Shown: piece by piece, positions 1 to 6,056 of the stretch | Layout of the letters: the number at the start of each line of letters is the position of its first letter | How positions within the stretch are numbered: the stretch's first letter is position 1 | Virus record (IMG/VR): IMGVR_UViG_3300027467_000666 | Coordinates: 1 to 28,334 of that record | DNA: 28,334 bases | Reading direction: 5' to 3' (one strand) | Source: a virus | Notes under the pieces: generated by a model | Database searches by the model: none | Seen by the model: the letters and a program-made list of their open reading frames with translations, nothing else | What the model was told of the DNA's origin: nothing | Translations under genes and position numbers: made by a program

Positions 1-102
1 CAGGACGTGCGGAGGGCTCGGAAGGACGCACTCATCCAGTGGATGGGCATCAACGACCGGGGTGTGGATTACACCGACGATCAGGAGTGGTGGAGCCGAT
101 GA
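1..102 (+). CDS. 3' end of an unknown early protein (partial)
   Basis: An open frame runs in from the left edge and encodes the last 33 residues of a protein ending D-Q-E-W-W-S-R before TGA at 100-102. Its stop overlaps the next start (ATGA at 99-102), as at the other joins of this operon, which supports it being a real gene. The visible part is polar with three Trp residues. I do not recognise a family, and the start is outside the window. Confidence 0.6.
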   Translation, partial: QDVRRARKDALIQWMGINDRGVDYTDDQEWWSR

Positions 103-248
103 GGACCGACTGGTTCAAGGTCGCGGAGGGGGTCACTACGGTGGTCCTCGCCGCTCTCGCAATCGCCTTCATGGCATTCGCTGTCACGCGAGACGAGGAC
201 AGCCGACCCCAGATTTACCAAACCATCAACGAGGTGGGAACCCGATGA
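99..248 (+). CDS. Small single-pass membrane protein, 49 aa
   Basis: The ATG at 99 overlaps the previous stop and a GGAG-like ribosome site sits just upstream (about 88-95), so this start is preferred over a longer in-frame ATG at 39. Residues 10-29 form one hydrophobic segment (VTTVVLAALAIAFMAFAV), followed by a charged tail with Arg and Asp/Glu, suggesting a short cytoplasmic N-terminus and one membrane helix. Nothing identifies a function. Phage early operons often carry such small membrane proteins with roles in superinfection exclusion or host takeover, but that is only a possibility here. Its last codons (INEVG) recur at the end of the next gene. Confidence 0.55.
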   Translation: MRTDWFKVAEGVTTVVLAALAIAFMAFAVTRDEDSRPQIYQTINEVGTR

Positions 249-616
249 AAAATTACAAGACGATCAAGGTTGCCGAGCAGTACGTCGGCACGATTGACAA
301 CGAGGGCTGGATTGTTGGCGATGAGCTTGTCCCCGATTTCCAAGTGCGCCATCCGCACGGGTATTTCCCTGTCGGCAGTGTCGTCCGTGTGACCATTGAA
401 AAGGTCGAAGAAATGCCCGAGGTGAAGATCGGGCAGGTGTGGCGGCACAGGCGAGAACATTTCCTCGCCGTGGTCATCGGTTTAGACGCGGAGCGTGTTC
501 GGGTCATCGTCGCTGACATTAAATCTCCAATCCACGGTACTGACCCAGTGTTTGTGCTTGATGACTTGCACGAGAGGTTCGACTTCGTGTGCGACATCAA
601 CGAGGTGGGACGCTAA
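245..616 (+). CDS. Unknown early protein, paralogue of the 1149-1517 product
   Basis: A 123-residue soluble protein starting at ATG 245, which overlaps the previous stop (ATGA) and follows the GAGGTGGGA ribosome site at 231-239. An in-frame ORF extends further upstream but only as a shadow of the small membrane gene. Its middle, V-R-V-T-I-E-K-V-E-E-M-P-E-V-K-I-G-Q-V-W, clearly resembles the matching part of the gene at 1149-1517, and both continue with a beta-rich stretch and end in a similar acidic tail. I do not recognise a named family. The stop TAA overlaps the next ATG (TAATG). Confidence 0.75.
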   Translation: MKNYKTIKVAEQYVGTIDNEGWIVGDELVPDFQVRHPHGYFPVGSVVRVTIEKVEEMPEVKIGQVWRHRREHFLAVVIGLDAERVRVIVADIKSPIHGTDPVFVLDDLHERFDFVCDINEVGR

Positions 617-1149
617 TGCAAACCGCAAACCGAAACATTTTCGACATCGAGGGCGAACTCGCCCAGATCGCCGAGGCGTTCGACCAGCTTGCCGACGGAG
701 GCACCGAGGATGAGGTGCTCGCGGCAGTCGAGTCCTACTTTGCGGACCTTCTCCAGGAGCGGGACACGAAGCTCGACAACATCGCCCGCTTCATCGCAGG
801 ACGGCTCGCTTCCGCTGCTTTCCGCAAGGCCGAGGCCGACCGACTGAAGTCTCTCGCGACGACCGACGAGAACGCCGCGAAGAGGCTGAAGGACTACGTT
901 AAGCATCTCTTCGACGCCAACGGTTGGACGAAGCTAGAGACGCCGCTTCACAAGTTCAGCGTCCAGCGGAACGGTGGAAAAGCTCCGTTAGTTGTGGACC
1001 CGACCGTAACTGGGGAATCCATCCCGGAGCGGTTCCGCAAAGTGAAGATCGAACTCGACACCGACGCACTCCGCTCCGCTCTAGAGGCTGGAGAGGACAT
1101 CGAATGGGCTTGCATCGACGCGCCCGGAACCCATCTGAGGATCAAGTAA
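616..1149 (+). CDS. Siphovirus Gp157-family protein
   Basis: A 177-residue protein starting at ATG 616, one base overlapping the preceding TAA. It has the layout of the siphovirus Gp157 family: a long charged helical N-terminal half (residues 1-100) with D-T-K-L-D-N-I-A-R-F-I at 50-60 and A-K-R-L-K-D-Y-V at 88-95, then a beta-rich C-terminal part with W-T-K-L-E-T at 104-109, V-V-D at 126-128, and I-P-E-R-F-R-K-V-K at 136-144. Family members lie in phage recombination/replication operons next to single-strand annealing proteins and SSB, exactly as here, and have been linked to phage resistance or nuclease inhibition. The biochemical role is not settled. The family call is fairly secure; the function is not. 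Confidence 0.85.
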   Translation: MQTANRNIFDIEGELAQIAEAFDQLADGGTEDEVLAAVESYFADLLQERDTKLDNIARFIAGRLASAAFRKAEADRLKSLATTDENAAKRLKDYVKHLFDANGWTKLETPLHKFSVQRNGGKAPLVVDPTVTGESIPERFRKVKIELDTDALRSALEAGEDIEWACIDAPGTHLRIK

Positions 1150-1517
1150 TGAACGTAAAGGTTTTGGAACAGGTTGACCAATTCGTTTCGCGGATTGTGG
1201 ACGGAGACAAGCTGAAGAACCCGGACATTTTCGGACCCGTCAGCGTGACCTTTGAGCGGAAGGACCAGTGGGACGGCCACACCTATCGGGTGACCGTCGA
1301 GCGCGTCGAGGTGTTGCCAGATATTAAGCCAGGTCAAACCTGGATCGAAAAGCAGACGGGAAATCGCTTCATCGTTATCTCGATCGACAAATTCGCCGAG
1401 CAAGTCGGACTCGTCCGGCCCGAACCCGGCAATGCTCTCCCGCTCCTTTGGAATTCATTTTTCCATTTCCGGGAGTGCTTCTTCCTTGCCCAAGACGTGT
1501 GCGAGGTGAGCGAATGA
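1149..1517 (+). CDS. Unknown early protein, paralogue of the 245-616 product
   Basis: A 122-residue protein starting at ATG 1149, overlapping the TAA of the Gp157-like gene. The segment [20 protein letters not shown] matches the paralogue's V-R-V-T-I-E-K-V-E-E-M-P-E-V-K-I-G-Q-V-W, and both continue with a beta-strand pattern ([14 protein letters not shown] here). The two copies bracket the Gp157 gene, pointing to an old tandem duplication or two acquisitions of the same family. No signal peptide or membrane segment is seen. Function unknown; position suggests a part in early DNA metabolism or host takeover. Confidence 0.75.
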   Translation: MNVKVLEQVDQFVSRIVDGDKLKNPDIFGPVSVTFERKDQWDGHTYRVTVERVEVLPDIKPGQTWIEKQTGNRFIVISIDKFAEQVGLVRPEPGNALPLLWNSFFHFRECFFLAQDVCEVSE

Positions 1518-2362
1518 ACGAACTAGCAACGATCAACAACAACGCGCCGATGGTGGCGTTCTCGTCGGACAAGCTCGAACTTCTGAAACGCACCATCTGC
1601 AAGGGCGCGAGCGATGACGAGTTCAGCCTCTTTTCCGCACAGTGCCAGCGCACCGGACTTGATCCGTTCGCCCGGCAGATCTACGCCGTGAAGCGTTGGG
1701 ACAGCAAGGAGCGACGCGAGGTCATGAGCGTGCACGTCTCGATCGACGGCTTCCGGCTCATCGCCGAAAGAACGGGCGAATACGAGGGTCAGACCGAACC
1801 TCTCTGGTGCGGTCCCGATGGCGTGTGGCGAGACGTGTGGCTCGATGCCATGCCTCCAGCCGCGGCGAAGATCGGAGTGTTCCGCAAGGGCTTCCAGTCG
1901 CCCGTGTTCGCGGTTGCCCGCTTCGACTCCTACAAGCAGACGAACAAGGAAGGAGGCCTCAGCGGTTTGTGGGCGAAGATGCCCGACGTGATGATCGCGA
2001 AGTGCGCCGAGGCATTAGCCCTCCGTAAGGCGTTCCCGCAGGAACTCAGCGGACTCTACACGGCTGATGAGATGGCTCAGGCATCCGCACCGCAACCGAT
2101 GCCAGCAACCGTGAGCGCATCCGAACGCGAGCGAAACGCGGGCAAGGCGCTTAAGCGTATGGGGCTGAGTAAAGCGGACTTCGACCTGTTCAAGGCCAAG
2201 TGCCAGGAAGAAGGCGTCTCATGGGTAGACGTGGTGCTCGACGCCGAACAAGACGGTGTTTCGACCAAAGCAGAGCTTTACCTTTACGCCTTCGACGGGG
2301 TGAAGCCGTCGAGCGACGAGGAAGTTATCGAAGGAGAGATCACCGAAGAGGTGGCTGCATGA
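1514..2362 (+). CDS. bet: Phage recombination protein Bet (RecT-family annealase)
   Basis: A 282-residue single-strand annealing protein, expected to coat and pair complementary single strands during phage recombination. Diagnostic Bet/RecT segments are visible: [13 protein letters not shown] at 48-60, [14 protein letters not shown] at 75-88, and [20 protein letters not shown] at 153-172 followed by F-P-Q-E-L-S-G-L-Y at 174-182. The C-terminal 90 residues are variable and acidic. The ATG at 1514 overlaps the preceding TGA and follows GAGGTG at 1503-1508. The SSB gene follows directly. No partner exonuclease is visible in the window. Confidence 0.93.
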   Translation: MNELATINNNAPMVAFSSDKLELLKRTICKGASDDEFSLFSAQCQRTGLDPFARQIYAVKRWDSKERREVMSVHVSIDGFRLIAERTGEYEGQTEPLWCGPDGVWRDVWLDAMPPAAAKIGVFRKGFQSPVFAVARFDSYKQTNKEGGLSGLWAKMPDVMIAKCAEALALRKAFPQELSGLYTADEMAQASAPQPMPATVSASERERNAGKALKRMGLSKADFDLFKAKCQEEGVSWVDVVLDAEQDGVSTKAELYLYAFDGVKPSSDEEVIEGEITEEVAA

Positions 2363-2775
2363 ACCGAATCGTTATCATCGGGCGTTTGACCCGAGACCCA
2401 GAGCTTCGGACGACCAGCACGGGCAAGAGCTACGCAATGTTCAGCGTCGCAGTGAACAAGCGGATCAAGCCGCAGAACGAAGGCGAGCCTACGGCGGACT
2501 TCTTCAACGTCAAGGTCTGGGGTCAAACCGCCGACTACGTGGGCAACTACCTCACGAAGGGGCGACTCGTCTCGGTCGATGGACGGATGGAGAGCCGCAA
2601 GTACACCGACCAACAGGGCATCCAGCGCGAAGCATGGGAGATCAACGCTGACTCGGTTAGTGGGTTAGACCGACCTCGAGACGATGCGTCCCAATCTGGC
2701 TCAAACAGTCCCAAAGCGGCGCAATCAACGGCTCAATCGGGCGAAGAATGGGACCCATTTTCTGACGAGGAATAA
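2359..2775 (+). CDS. ssb: Single-stranded DNA-binding protein
   Basis: A 138-residue SSB starting at ATG 2359, overlapping the bet stop. The OB fold covers about residues 1-108: [17 protein letters not shown] at the N-terminus, F-F-N-V-K-V-W-G near 49-56, and [13 protein letters not shown] at about 64-76. A Ser/Gln/Asn-rich linker follows, then the acidic tip W-D-P-F-S-D-E-E. Bacterial SSBs end in an acidic tip with Pro-Phe that recruits partner proteins. Here P-F is followed by four more residues instead of being terminal. It probably works with the Bet annealase in recombination and replication. Confidence 0.95.
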   Translation: MNRIVIIGRLTRDPELRTTSTGKSYAMFSVAVNKRIKPQNEGEPTADFFNVKVWGQTADYVGNYLTKGRLVSVDGRMESRKYTDQQGIQREAWEINADSVSGLDRPRDDASQSGSNSPKAAQSTAQSGEEWDPFSDEE

Positions 2776-2776
2776 C

Positions 2777-3019
2777 ATGAAGCAACAATTCAAGCACCCA
2801 TTAGAAGACCTCGTCCTGAGCCTTATGCGGAAGCATGTGGCAATGGATGCGCCGAAGCTCGCGCCACTTCTCAGCGGATCTAACTCGCATGGGGTAAAGC
2901 CGTACAGCGTGGTCGCGAAAGACGTGCTAGGCGTTCTGCTCGAGCAGGGAAAAACCTATCAGGACGCTGACGGTTGGCACTACGTGAAGGCTCCCCTCAC
3001 ATCTCAGGAGGTGGAGTGA
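2777..3019 (+). CDS. Unknown small protein, 80 aa
   Basis: Starts at ATG 2777, one base after the SSB stop, with GAGGAAT as ribosome site. The product is soluble and mostly helical: L-E-D-L-V-L-S-L-M-R-K-H near the start, and V-V-A-K-D-V-L-G-V-L-L-E-Q-G-K-T-Y in the middle, followed by D-G-W-H-Y-V. This pattern could be a small winged-helix-like fold, but that is a guess. It ends with Q-E-V-E, encoded by a 15-base sequence repeated exactly at the end of the next gene. Translationally coupled to its neighbours; function unknown. Confidence 0.65.
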   Translation: MKQQFKHPLEDLVLSLMRKHVAMDAPKLAPLLSGSNSHGVKPYSVVAKDVLGVLLEQGKTYQDADGWHYVKAPLTSQEVE

Positions 3020-3256
3020 ATGGGTTGGCAACCGATCGAGACGGCTCCGAAGGACGGGACTGAGATTTTGGCGTGGGTCCAGCCTAGAACATCAAGAGGA
3101 TTCTCCGTCTTGGCGCGCTGGTACTCAGATAAGTTTTCCAAAGACCCTCAACCCTATTGGATGTTGCTTATGCCGAGTCGCACTTGCGAGTTTGACCGGC
3201 ACAATCAGCCCACCCACTGGATGCCCCTTCCCGAACCGCCGCAGGAGGTGGAGTGA
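3020..3256 (+). CDS. DUF551-like small phage protein
   Basis: A 78-residue protein starting at ATG 3020 directly after the preceding TGA. The N-terminus W-Q-P-I-E-T-A-P-K-D-G-T-E-I-L (3-17) and the C-terminal T-H-W-M-P-L-P-E-P-P are typical of the DUF551 family, small proteins common in phages and prophages. They have no established biochemical role. The length fits the family. It shares its last codons (Q-E-V-E-stop) with the upstream gene, and its TGA overlaps the next ATG. Confidence 0.8.
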   Translation: MGWQPIETAPKDGTEILAWVQPRTSRGFSVLARWYSDKFSKDPQPYWMLLMPSRTCEFDRHNQPTHWMPLPEPPQEVE

Positions 3257-3414
3257 TGCTCCCCTCGGACATCTGCCGATGCTCCAACGACGCCTGTTCA
3301 AAAGCGGACAGGTGTCGGAGGTTCCTCGCCTTAGAAGATAAGAGCGACTACTACCCGGTGATGCGATTTCTTGAAGAGGATTGCAAGATGTTTATGGAGG
3401 CACCCCGTGATTGA
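3256..3414 (+). CDS. Cys-rich microprotein, 52 aa, possible zinc binder
   Basis: A short open frame from ATG 3256 (TGATG overlap with the DUF551-like stop; strong GGAGG site at 3244-3248) to TGA 3412-3414. The N-terminal third holds C7, C9, C14 and C20, in the pattern C-x-C-x4-C-x5-C, with a further Cys at 43. The spacing fits a small zinc knuckle. The rest is charged with two Tyr. Similar small Cys-rich proteins with a motif near the N-terminus are frequent in phage early regions and lack known functions. The next gene starts inside it by an 8-base overlap. Confidence 0.6.
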   Translation: MLPSDICRCSNDACSKADRCRRFLALEDKSDYYPVMRFLEEDCKMFMEAPRD

Positions 3415-3574
3415 CCTCAACCAGTTAGTGAGCCTGATGACGCGAGGGGACAGGCCGGAAGTGGCTATCTACCACGGACGCTACGACATCGAGCAATTGC
3501 GGGAAGCGGCAAAGCTCATGGCAAAGGCAGTGGAGCAGATTGAATTGGGGCTGAAGAACGGAGGGTGGAAATGA
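3407..3574 (+). CDS. Unknown helical small protein, 55 aa, GTG start
   Basis: I chose the GTG at 3407 because TGGAGG lies six bases upstream (3395-3400) and the overlap with the previous stop is only eight bases; an earlier in-frame ATG at 3371 lies deep in the neighbour. The protein V-I-D-L-N-Q-L-V-S-L-M leads into a predicted amphipathic helix with L-R-E-A-A-K-L-M-A-K-A-V-E-Q-I-E. No membrane segment or known motif is visible. It is coupled to the next gene by an ATGA overlap. Function unknown. Confidence 0.6.
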   Translation: MIDLNQLVSLMTRGDRPEVAIYHGRYDIEQLREAAKLMAKAVEQIELGLKNGGWK

Positions 3575-3732
3575 GCTACGCACAGACATACGAGGAGTTG
3601 ACTTCCGAGCAACTCAGCCAGCGGTACCAGCTAGAGCTTCGACGGCTCCGCGAGATCGATCAAGAGGAAGCACGGGTACGAATGCGCGTCCTCGCGATCG
3701 AGAAGGAACTGAAGAGCCGGGGGTTGAACTGA
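3571..3732 (+). CDS. Unknown coiled-coil protein, 53 aa
   Basis: Starts at ATG 3571, overlapping the previous TGA, with GGAGGGTGG as ribosome site, and ends TGA 3730-3732 overlapping the thyX start. After a short Y-A-Q-T-Y-E-E-L-T lead, nearly the whole protein is a highly charged helix with Leu/Ile/Val at heptad-like spacing (L-R-R-L-R-E-I-D then V-R-M-R-V-L-A-I-E-K-E-L). It probably forms a coiled coil. No family recognised. The tight coupling on both sides supports translation. Confidence 0.6.
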   Translation: MSYAQTYEELTSEQLSQRYQLELRRLREIDQEEARVRMRVLAIEKELKSRGLN

Positions 3733-4562
3733 TGGCGTTTAGCGCAAAGATTCTCGCCGACTCGCTCCATCCAAACGGCGTGAAACGCTTAACGACGTTC
3801 GAGATTACGTTCCCTAGGTGCATCCTCGCCGAGTTCAACACCCACCGGATGATCAGCCGGAACGCGGCAAGCAGTCGCGCCATCCCGGTCGAGAAGCTCG
3901 TTGAGATGGTGAAAGATGACCCGTTCATCCCTGAGTTCCGAGCGAACCAAAAAGGGATGCAAGCGGGAGACTTGCTACCCGAGAACAACGCTGAAGCGGC
4001 TCGTGTTGCGTGGAAGCTCGCACTCGATGAGGCTCTAACGAACGCACTGACACTGAGCGCAATCGGCGTTCACAAGCAGTACGCGAACCGTTTACTCGAA
4101 CCGTTCATGTGGGTGACGGTGATCGCGACAGCGACCGAGTGGACGAACTTCCTCGCGCTTCGTTGCGCTGAGGATGCAGAGCCGTCCTTCCAGCGGATCG
4201 CCCGAATGATGCTCGATCTTTACCGGACGAGCCAGCCGAAACAACTGCAGTCGGGCGACTGGCATTTGCCGATGATCGACGAGGACGAAGCGAAGGACTG
4301 GACCGAGGAAATGCAGCTCATGGTCTCGGTCGGTCGTTGCGCCCGCGTGTCCTATTTGACGCACGACGGCAAGCGCGATCCGATCGCGGACATGGACCTG
4401 CACGACAGGCTCATGACGTCGGGTCATTGGTCGCCGTTCGAACACCAGGCGATGGCCGTGACGAGGACTGCTTTCATCTCAGGAAACTTCCACGGTTTCG
4501 AGCAGTACCGCAAAATGTTCCAAGGCGAAAACGCGACCGATCTTCCGGTGGTGGAGCGATGA
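3732..4562 (+). CDS. thyX: FAD-dependent thymidylate synthase, ThyX-like
   Basis: A 276-residue protein expected to make dTMP from dUMP with folate, FAD and NADPH, supplying thymidylate for phage DNA. The segment T-H-R-M-I-S-R-N-A-A-S-S-R at 37-49 corresponds to the ThyX signature R-H-R-x2-S-x-N-x2-S-x-R, with Thr replacing the first Arg. G-V-H-K-Q-Y-A-N-R-L-L-E-P at 112-124 and N-F-L-A-L-R at 139-144 match the downstream helices of classical ThyX. H-W-S-P-F-E-H at 232-238 matches the FAD-contacting motif, which in classical enzymes comes before the signature, so motif order is permuted here. ATG 3732 overlaps the previous stop; the end overlaps the HTH gene. Confidence 0.88.
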   Translation: MAFSAKILADSLHPNGVKRLTTFEITFPRCILAEFNTHRMISRNAASSRAIPVEKLVEMVKDDPFIPEFRANQKGMQAGDLLPENNAEAARVAWKLALDEALTNALTLSAIGVHKQYANRLLEPFMWVTVIATATEWTNFLALRCAEDAEPSFQRIARMMLDLYRTSQPKQLQSGDWHLPMIDEDEAKDWTEEMQLMVSVGRCARVSYLTHDGKRDPIADMDLHDRLMTSGHWSPFEHQAMAVTRTAFISGNFHGFEQYRKMFQGENATDLPVVER

Positions 4563-4783
4563 TCAACGAATCGCTTGGGCTCGTCCATGAGCGCCCGCCC
4601 CTTATGATGTCCATCCCAAGGGCGGCAAAGGAACTTGGCGTCAGTGCCTCGATGGTAGAGACGCTCATCCGCGACAAGCTGATCAGACCATGCCAGATGA
4701 GAACTGGCGGCGAGAGGCGGATCAGTTATCCCGAGCTTCTTCGCTACGTGGCGGAGCGGGATGCCGCCGGAATAGAAAGGTAG
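4559..4783 (+). CDS. Xis/MerR-like helix-turn-helix protein (possible excisionase)
   Basis: A 74-residue DNA-binding protein starting at ATG 4559 (overlap with the thyX TGA, GGTGGTGGAG upstream). Residues 17-65 form a winged helix-turn-helix of the excisionase/MerR type: S-I-P-R-A-A-K-E-L-G-V-S at 18-29, then S-M-V-E-T-L-I-R-D-K-L-I-R, a turn with G-G-E-R-R-I-S, and a closing helix. It lies ten bases upstream of the integrase, the usual place for a recombination directionality factor, so excisionase is the best guess. A transcription regulator of the early operon is the alternative. A perfect inverted repeat begins two bases after its stop and could be its binding site. Confidence 0.75.
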   Translation: MINESLGLVHERPPLMMSIPRAAKELGVSASMVETLIRDKLIRPCQMRTGGERRISYPELLRYVAERDAAGIER

Positions 4784-4784
4784 A

Positions 4785-4816
4785 GTCCCCTGCATGAGAG
4801 CACCGATGCAGGGGAC
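4785..4816 (+). promoter_or_regulatory. Perfect 11-bp inverted repeat over the integrase start codons
   Basis: The arms GTCCCCTGCAT (4785-4795) and ATGCAGGGGAC (4806-4816) are exact reverse complements separated by ten bases. Both candidate integrase starts, ATG 4794 and ATG 4806, begin inside the arms. In RNA this would be a stable GC-rich hairpin sequestering initiation; in DNA it is a good palindromic operator for a dimeric regulator such as the preceding HTH protein. Either reading implies control of integrase output. Which applies cannot be decided from sequence. Confidence 0.65.
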
Positions 4817-5831
4817 CAAGCTCTCCGATGGCAGATGGCGCGTCGTCGTCGTTTTGACCGGAGAGCGGGGGGAGAAAATCAGGAAGGGGTTCGAGAGGCG
4901 GACGCAGAAACTAGCGCAAGACGCCGCCCTCGAATTCCTGCGGGACAACGGCCGGCAAGTGGTGGACCCGACGTGCGGCACCGTGTCAAAGCTCGTCGAG
5001 CTGGTGCAGCTCGATCTCTGGAAACACCTGTCGCCCAACACGAAGAAGAACTACACCTATTACATTGATATGTTCCTGGCCGATCATGGCGAACTGTTGG
5101 TCGATGAGATCACGCCACCGCTGATCACGAGCTATCTGAAACGCTACAGCGCCAAGAGCAAGAGGACGATGGACGAGCACGTCAAGGTGCTGAAGTCGGT
5201 GTTCGGCTATGCGGCATCGGATCTAGGCTGGATCGATCGAAGCCCGGTAGAGGACGCAAGAAAGCCAAAGACCTCCGGCAAGACGACTGACTGGCCCGTC
5301 CTGACCAGAGCGCAGTTCGACAAGATTCTGCCGCACTTGCCAGAGCCGTACCATCTTTTCTACCGTCTGCTCGCCGAGACCGGAGCCAGACCCAGCGAGG
5401 CGTGGGGGGTCGATACAGAGGAACGACTCGAGTTCATCCAGGACGTGTGGTGGTTCGTCGTCAAGAGGGGCAAGACCGAAGCCTCGACACGCAGAGTCCC
5501 GATCCCCGACGCCCTGGCGCGTGACCTTCAGGCGGCAGGGAAGTTCCCGTTCTCCTCGTTCGGCAAGCTGGTCCAACCGGCCAAGCACCTTCGCGATGTC
5601 TGGGAGACGGCAATGGAAGCGGCACAGATTCCGTACACCCGCCCCTACGAAGTGAGGGCGATGCGGATCAACGAGTGGCGAAGGATGGCACTACCGGGTC
5701 TCGTTCGGCGCACGATGGTAGGCCATACGTCCGAGCGGACCACCAACGATTGGTACGACCACGTCGATGCGGTCGAGGTGCTGAAGGCTTTAGGTCTTCG
5801 ATCCGTCAACGCGAAAGACGAACCGGAATGA
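4794..5831 (+). CDS. int: Tyrosine recombinase (phage integrase)
   Basis: A 345-residue integrase. Residues 6-50 resemble the AP2-like arm-binding domain (G-x-W-R-V-V-V-V then K-x-F-x-T/R-x-x-x-A). Residues 63-160 form the core-binding SAM-like domain (S-P-N-T-K-K-N-Y-T-Y-Y-I near 80). The catalytic domain has R199 in T-G-A-R-P-S-E-A, Lys 224/227 in the beta-hairpin, R288, V-G-H at 309-311 and the nucleophile Y321 in D-W-Y-D-H. The first His of the H-x-x-R box is Tyr (Y285-E-V-R288). ATG 4794 is given, but ATG 4806 is equally possible with GAGAG upstream; neither has a strong ribosome site. attP lies 74 bases downstream, so this enzyme should catalyse integration into a tRNA-Ala gene. Confidence 0.93.
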   Translation: MRAPMQGTKLSDGRWRVVVVLTGERGEKIRKGFERRTQKLAQDAALEFLRDNGRQVVDPTCGTVSKLVELVQLDLWKHLSPNTKKNYTYYIDMFLADHGELLVDEITPPLITSYLKRYSAKSKRTMDEHVKVLKSVFGYAASDLGWIDRSPVEDARKPKTSGKTTDWPVLTRAQFDKILPHLPEPYHLFYRLLAETGARPSEAWGVDTEERLEFIQDVWWFVVKRGKTEASTRRVPIPDALARDLQAAGKFPFSSFGKLVQPAKHLRDVWETAMEAAQIPYTRPYEVRAMRINEWRRMALPGLVRRTMVGHTSERTTNDWYDHVDAVEVLKALGLRSVNAKDEPE

Positions 5832-5836
5832 TCCCC

Positions 5837-5857
5837 GGTGTGGGGTGCAGTGTGGGG
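5837..5857 (+). repeat. Left arm-type repeats, two copies near AGTGTGGGG
   Basis: Copies at 5837-5845 (first base G instead of A) and 5849-5857 (exact) are twelve bases apart, about one helical turn. They lie between the integrase stop and the attP core. With the copies on the other side of the core they look like binding sites for the N-terminal domain of the integrase, or for its directionality factor. Confidence 0.65.
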
Positions 5858-5904
5858 TGATTTTCCGCAGGGGGCGAGATTTCGCCCGATTTGAACCTAA
5901 AAAC

Positions 5905-5953
5905 TGGTGGAGGCAAGGGGACTCGAACCCCTAACCCCCTGCTTGCAAAGCAG
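5905..5953 (-). other. attP core: 3' half of tRNA-Ala(UGC)
   Basis: On the minus strand this reads as the right half of a tRNA: anticodon stem CTGC/GCAG (5939-5942 and 5950-5953) closing a seven-base loop TTTGCAA with anticodon TGC, variable region, a perfect T arm (AGGGG 5916-5920 with CCCCT 5928-5932 around the seven-base T-loop TTCGAGT), acceptor strand TGCCTCC (5909-5915), discriminator A and CCA (5905-5907). No D arm or 5' acceptor strand follows, and the base next to the anticodon stem already breaks the fifth pair, so the identity with a host tRNA probably ends at 5953. This is the classical layout of a phage attP that restores the host tRNA gene on integration. Crossover would fall in the anticodon loop. 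Confidence 0.9.
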
Positions 5954-5969
5954 TTTTGGGTTCATTCCA

Positions 5970-5978
5970 CCCCACACT
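5970..5978 (-). repeat. Inverted copy of the AGTGTGGGG repeat
   Basis: CCCCACACT at 5970-5978 is the exact reverse complement of the 9-mer found directly at 5849, 6026 and 6036. It lies 17 bases beyond the attP core. A weaker copy with two mismatches is at 5992-6000. An additional arm-type or Xis site is the likely reading. Confidence 0.5.
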
Positions 5979-6025
5979 AACGGGTTTAGCAACCAACACT
6001 ACACCAACCCTAGCCGATGCTAGAC

Positions 6026-6056
6026 AGTGTGGGGCAGTGTGGGGGACAGTGTGGGA
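6026..6056 (+). repeat. Right arm-type repeats, three copies near AGTGTGGGG
   Basis: Copies at 6026-6034 (exact), 6036-6044 (exact) and 6048-6056 (last base A) are spaced ten and twelve bases apart, so they lie on one face of the helix. The last one overlaps the extended -10 element of the following gene, so occupancy by integrase or excisionase could also shut that promoter. The 234-bp gap 5832-6065 contains only these repeats, the tRNA-derived core and this promoter. Confidence 0.65.

Noticed and set aside
4424-5041. A 205-codon minus-strand frame across thyX end, HTH gene and integrase start
   Set aside because: It covers three well-supported + strand genes and has no recognisable domain.
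5905-6000. A complete tRNA gene on the minus strand
   Set aside because: No D arm, no 5' acceptor strand pairing with TGCCTCC and a broken fifth anticodon-stem pair; only the 3' half is present, which fits an attachment site.
5837-6056. A CRISPR-like array from the repeated AGTGTGGGG words
   Set aside because: Repeats are nine bases with 10-12 base periods and flank an attP; there are no regular spacers and no Cas genes.
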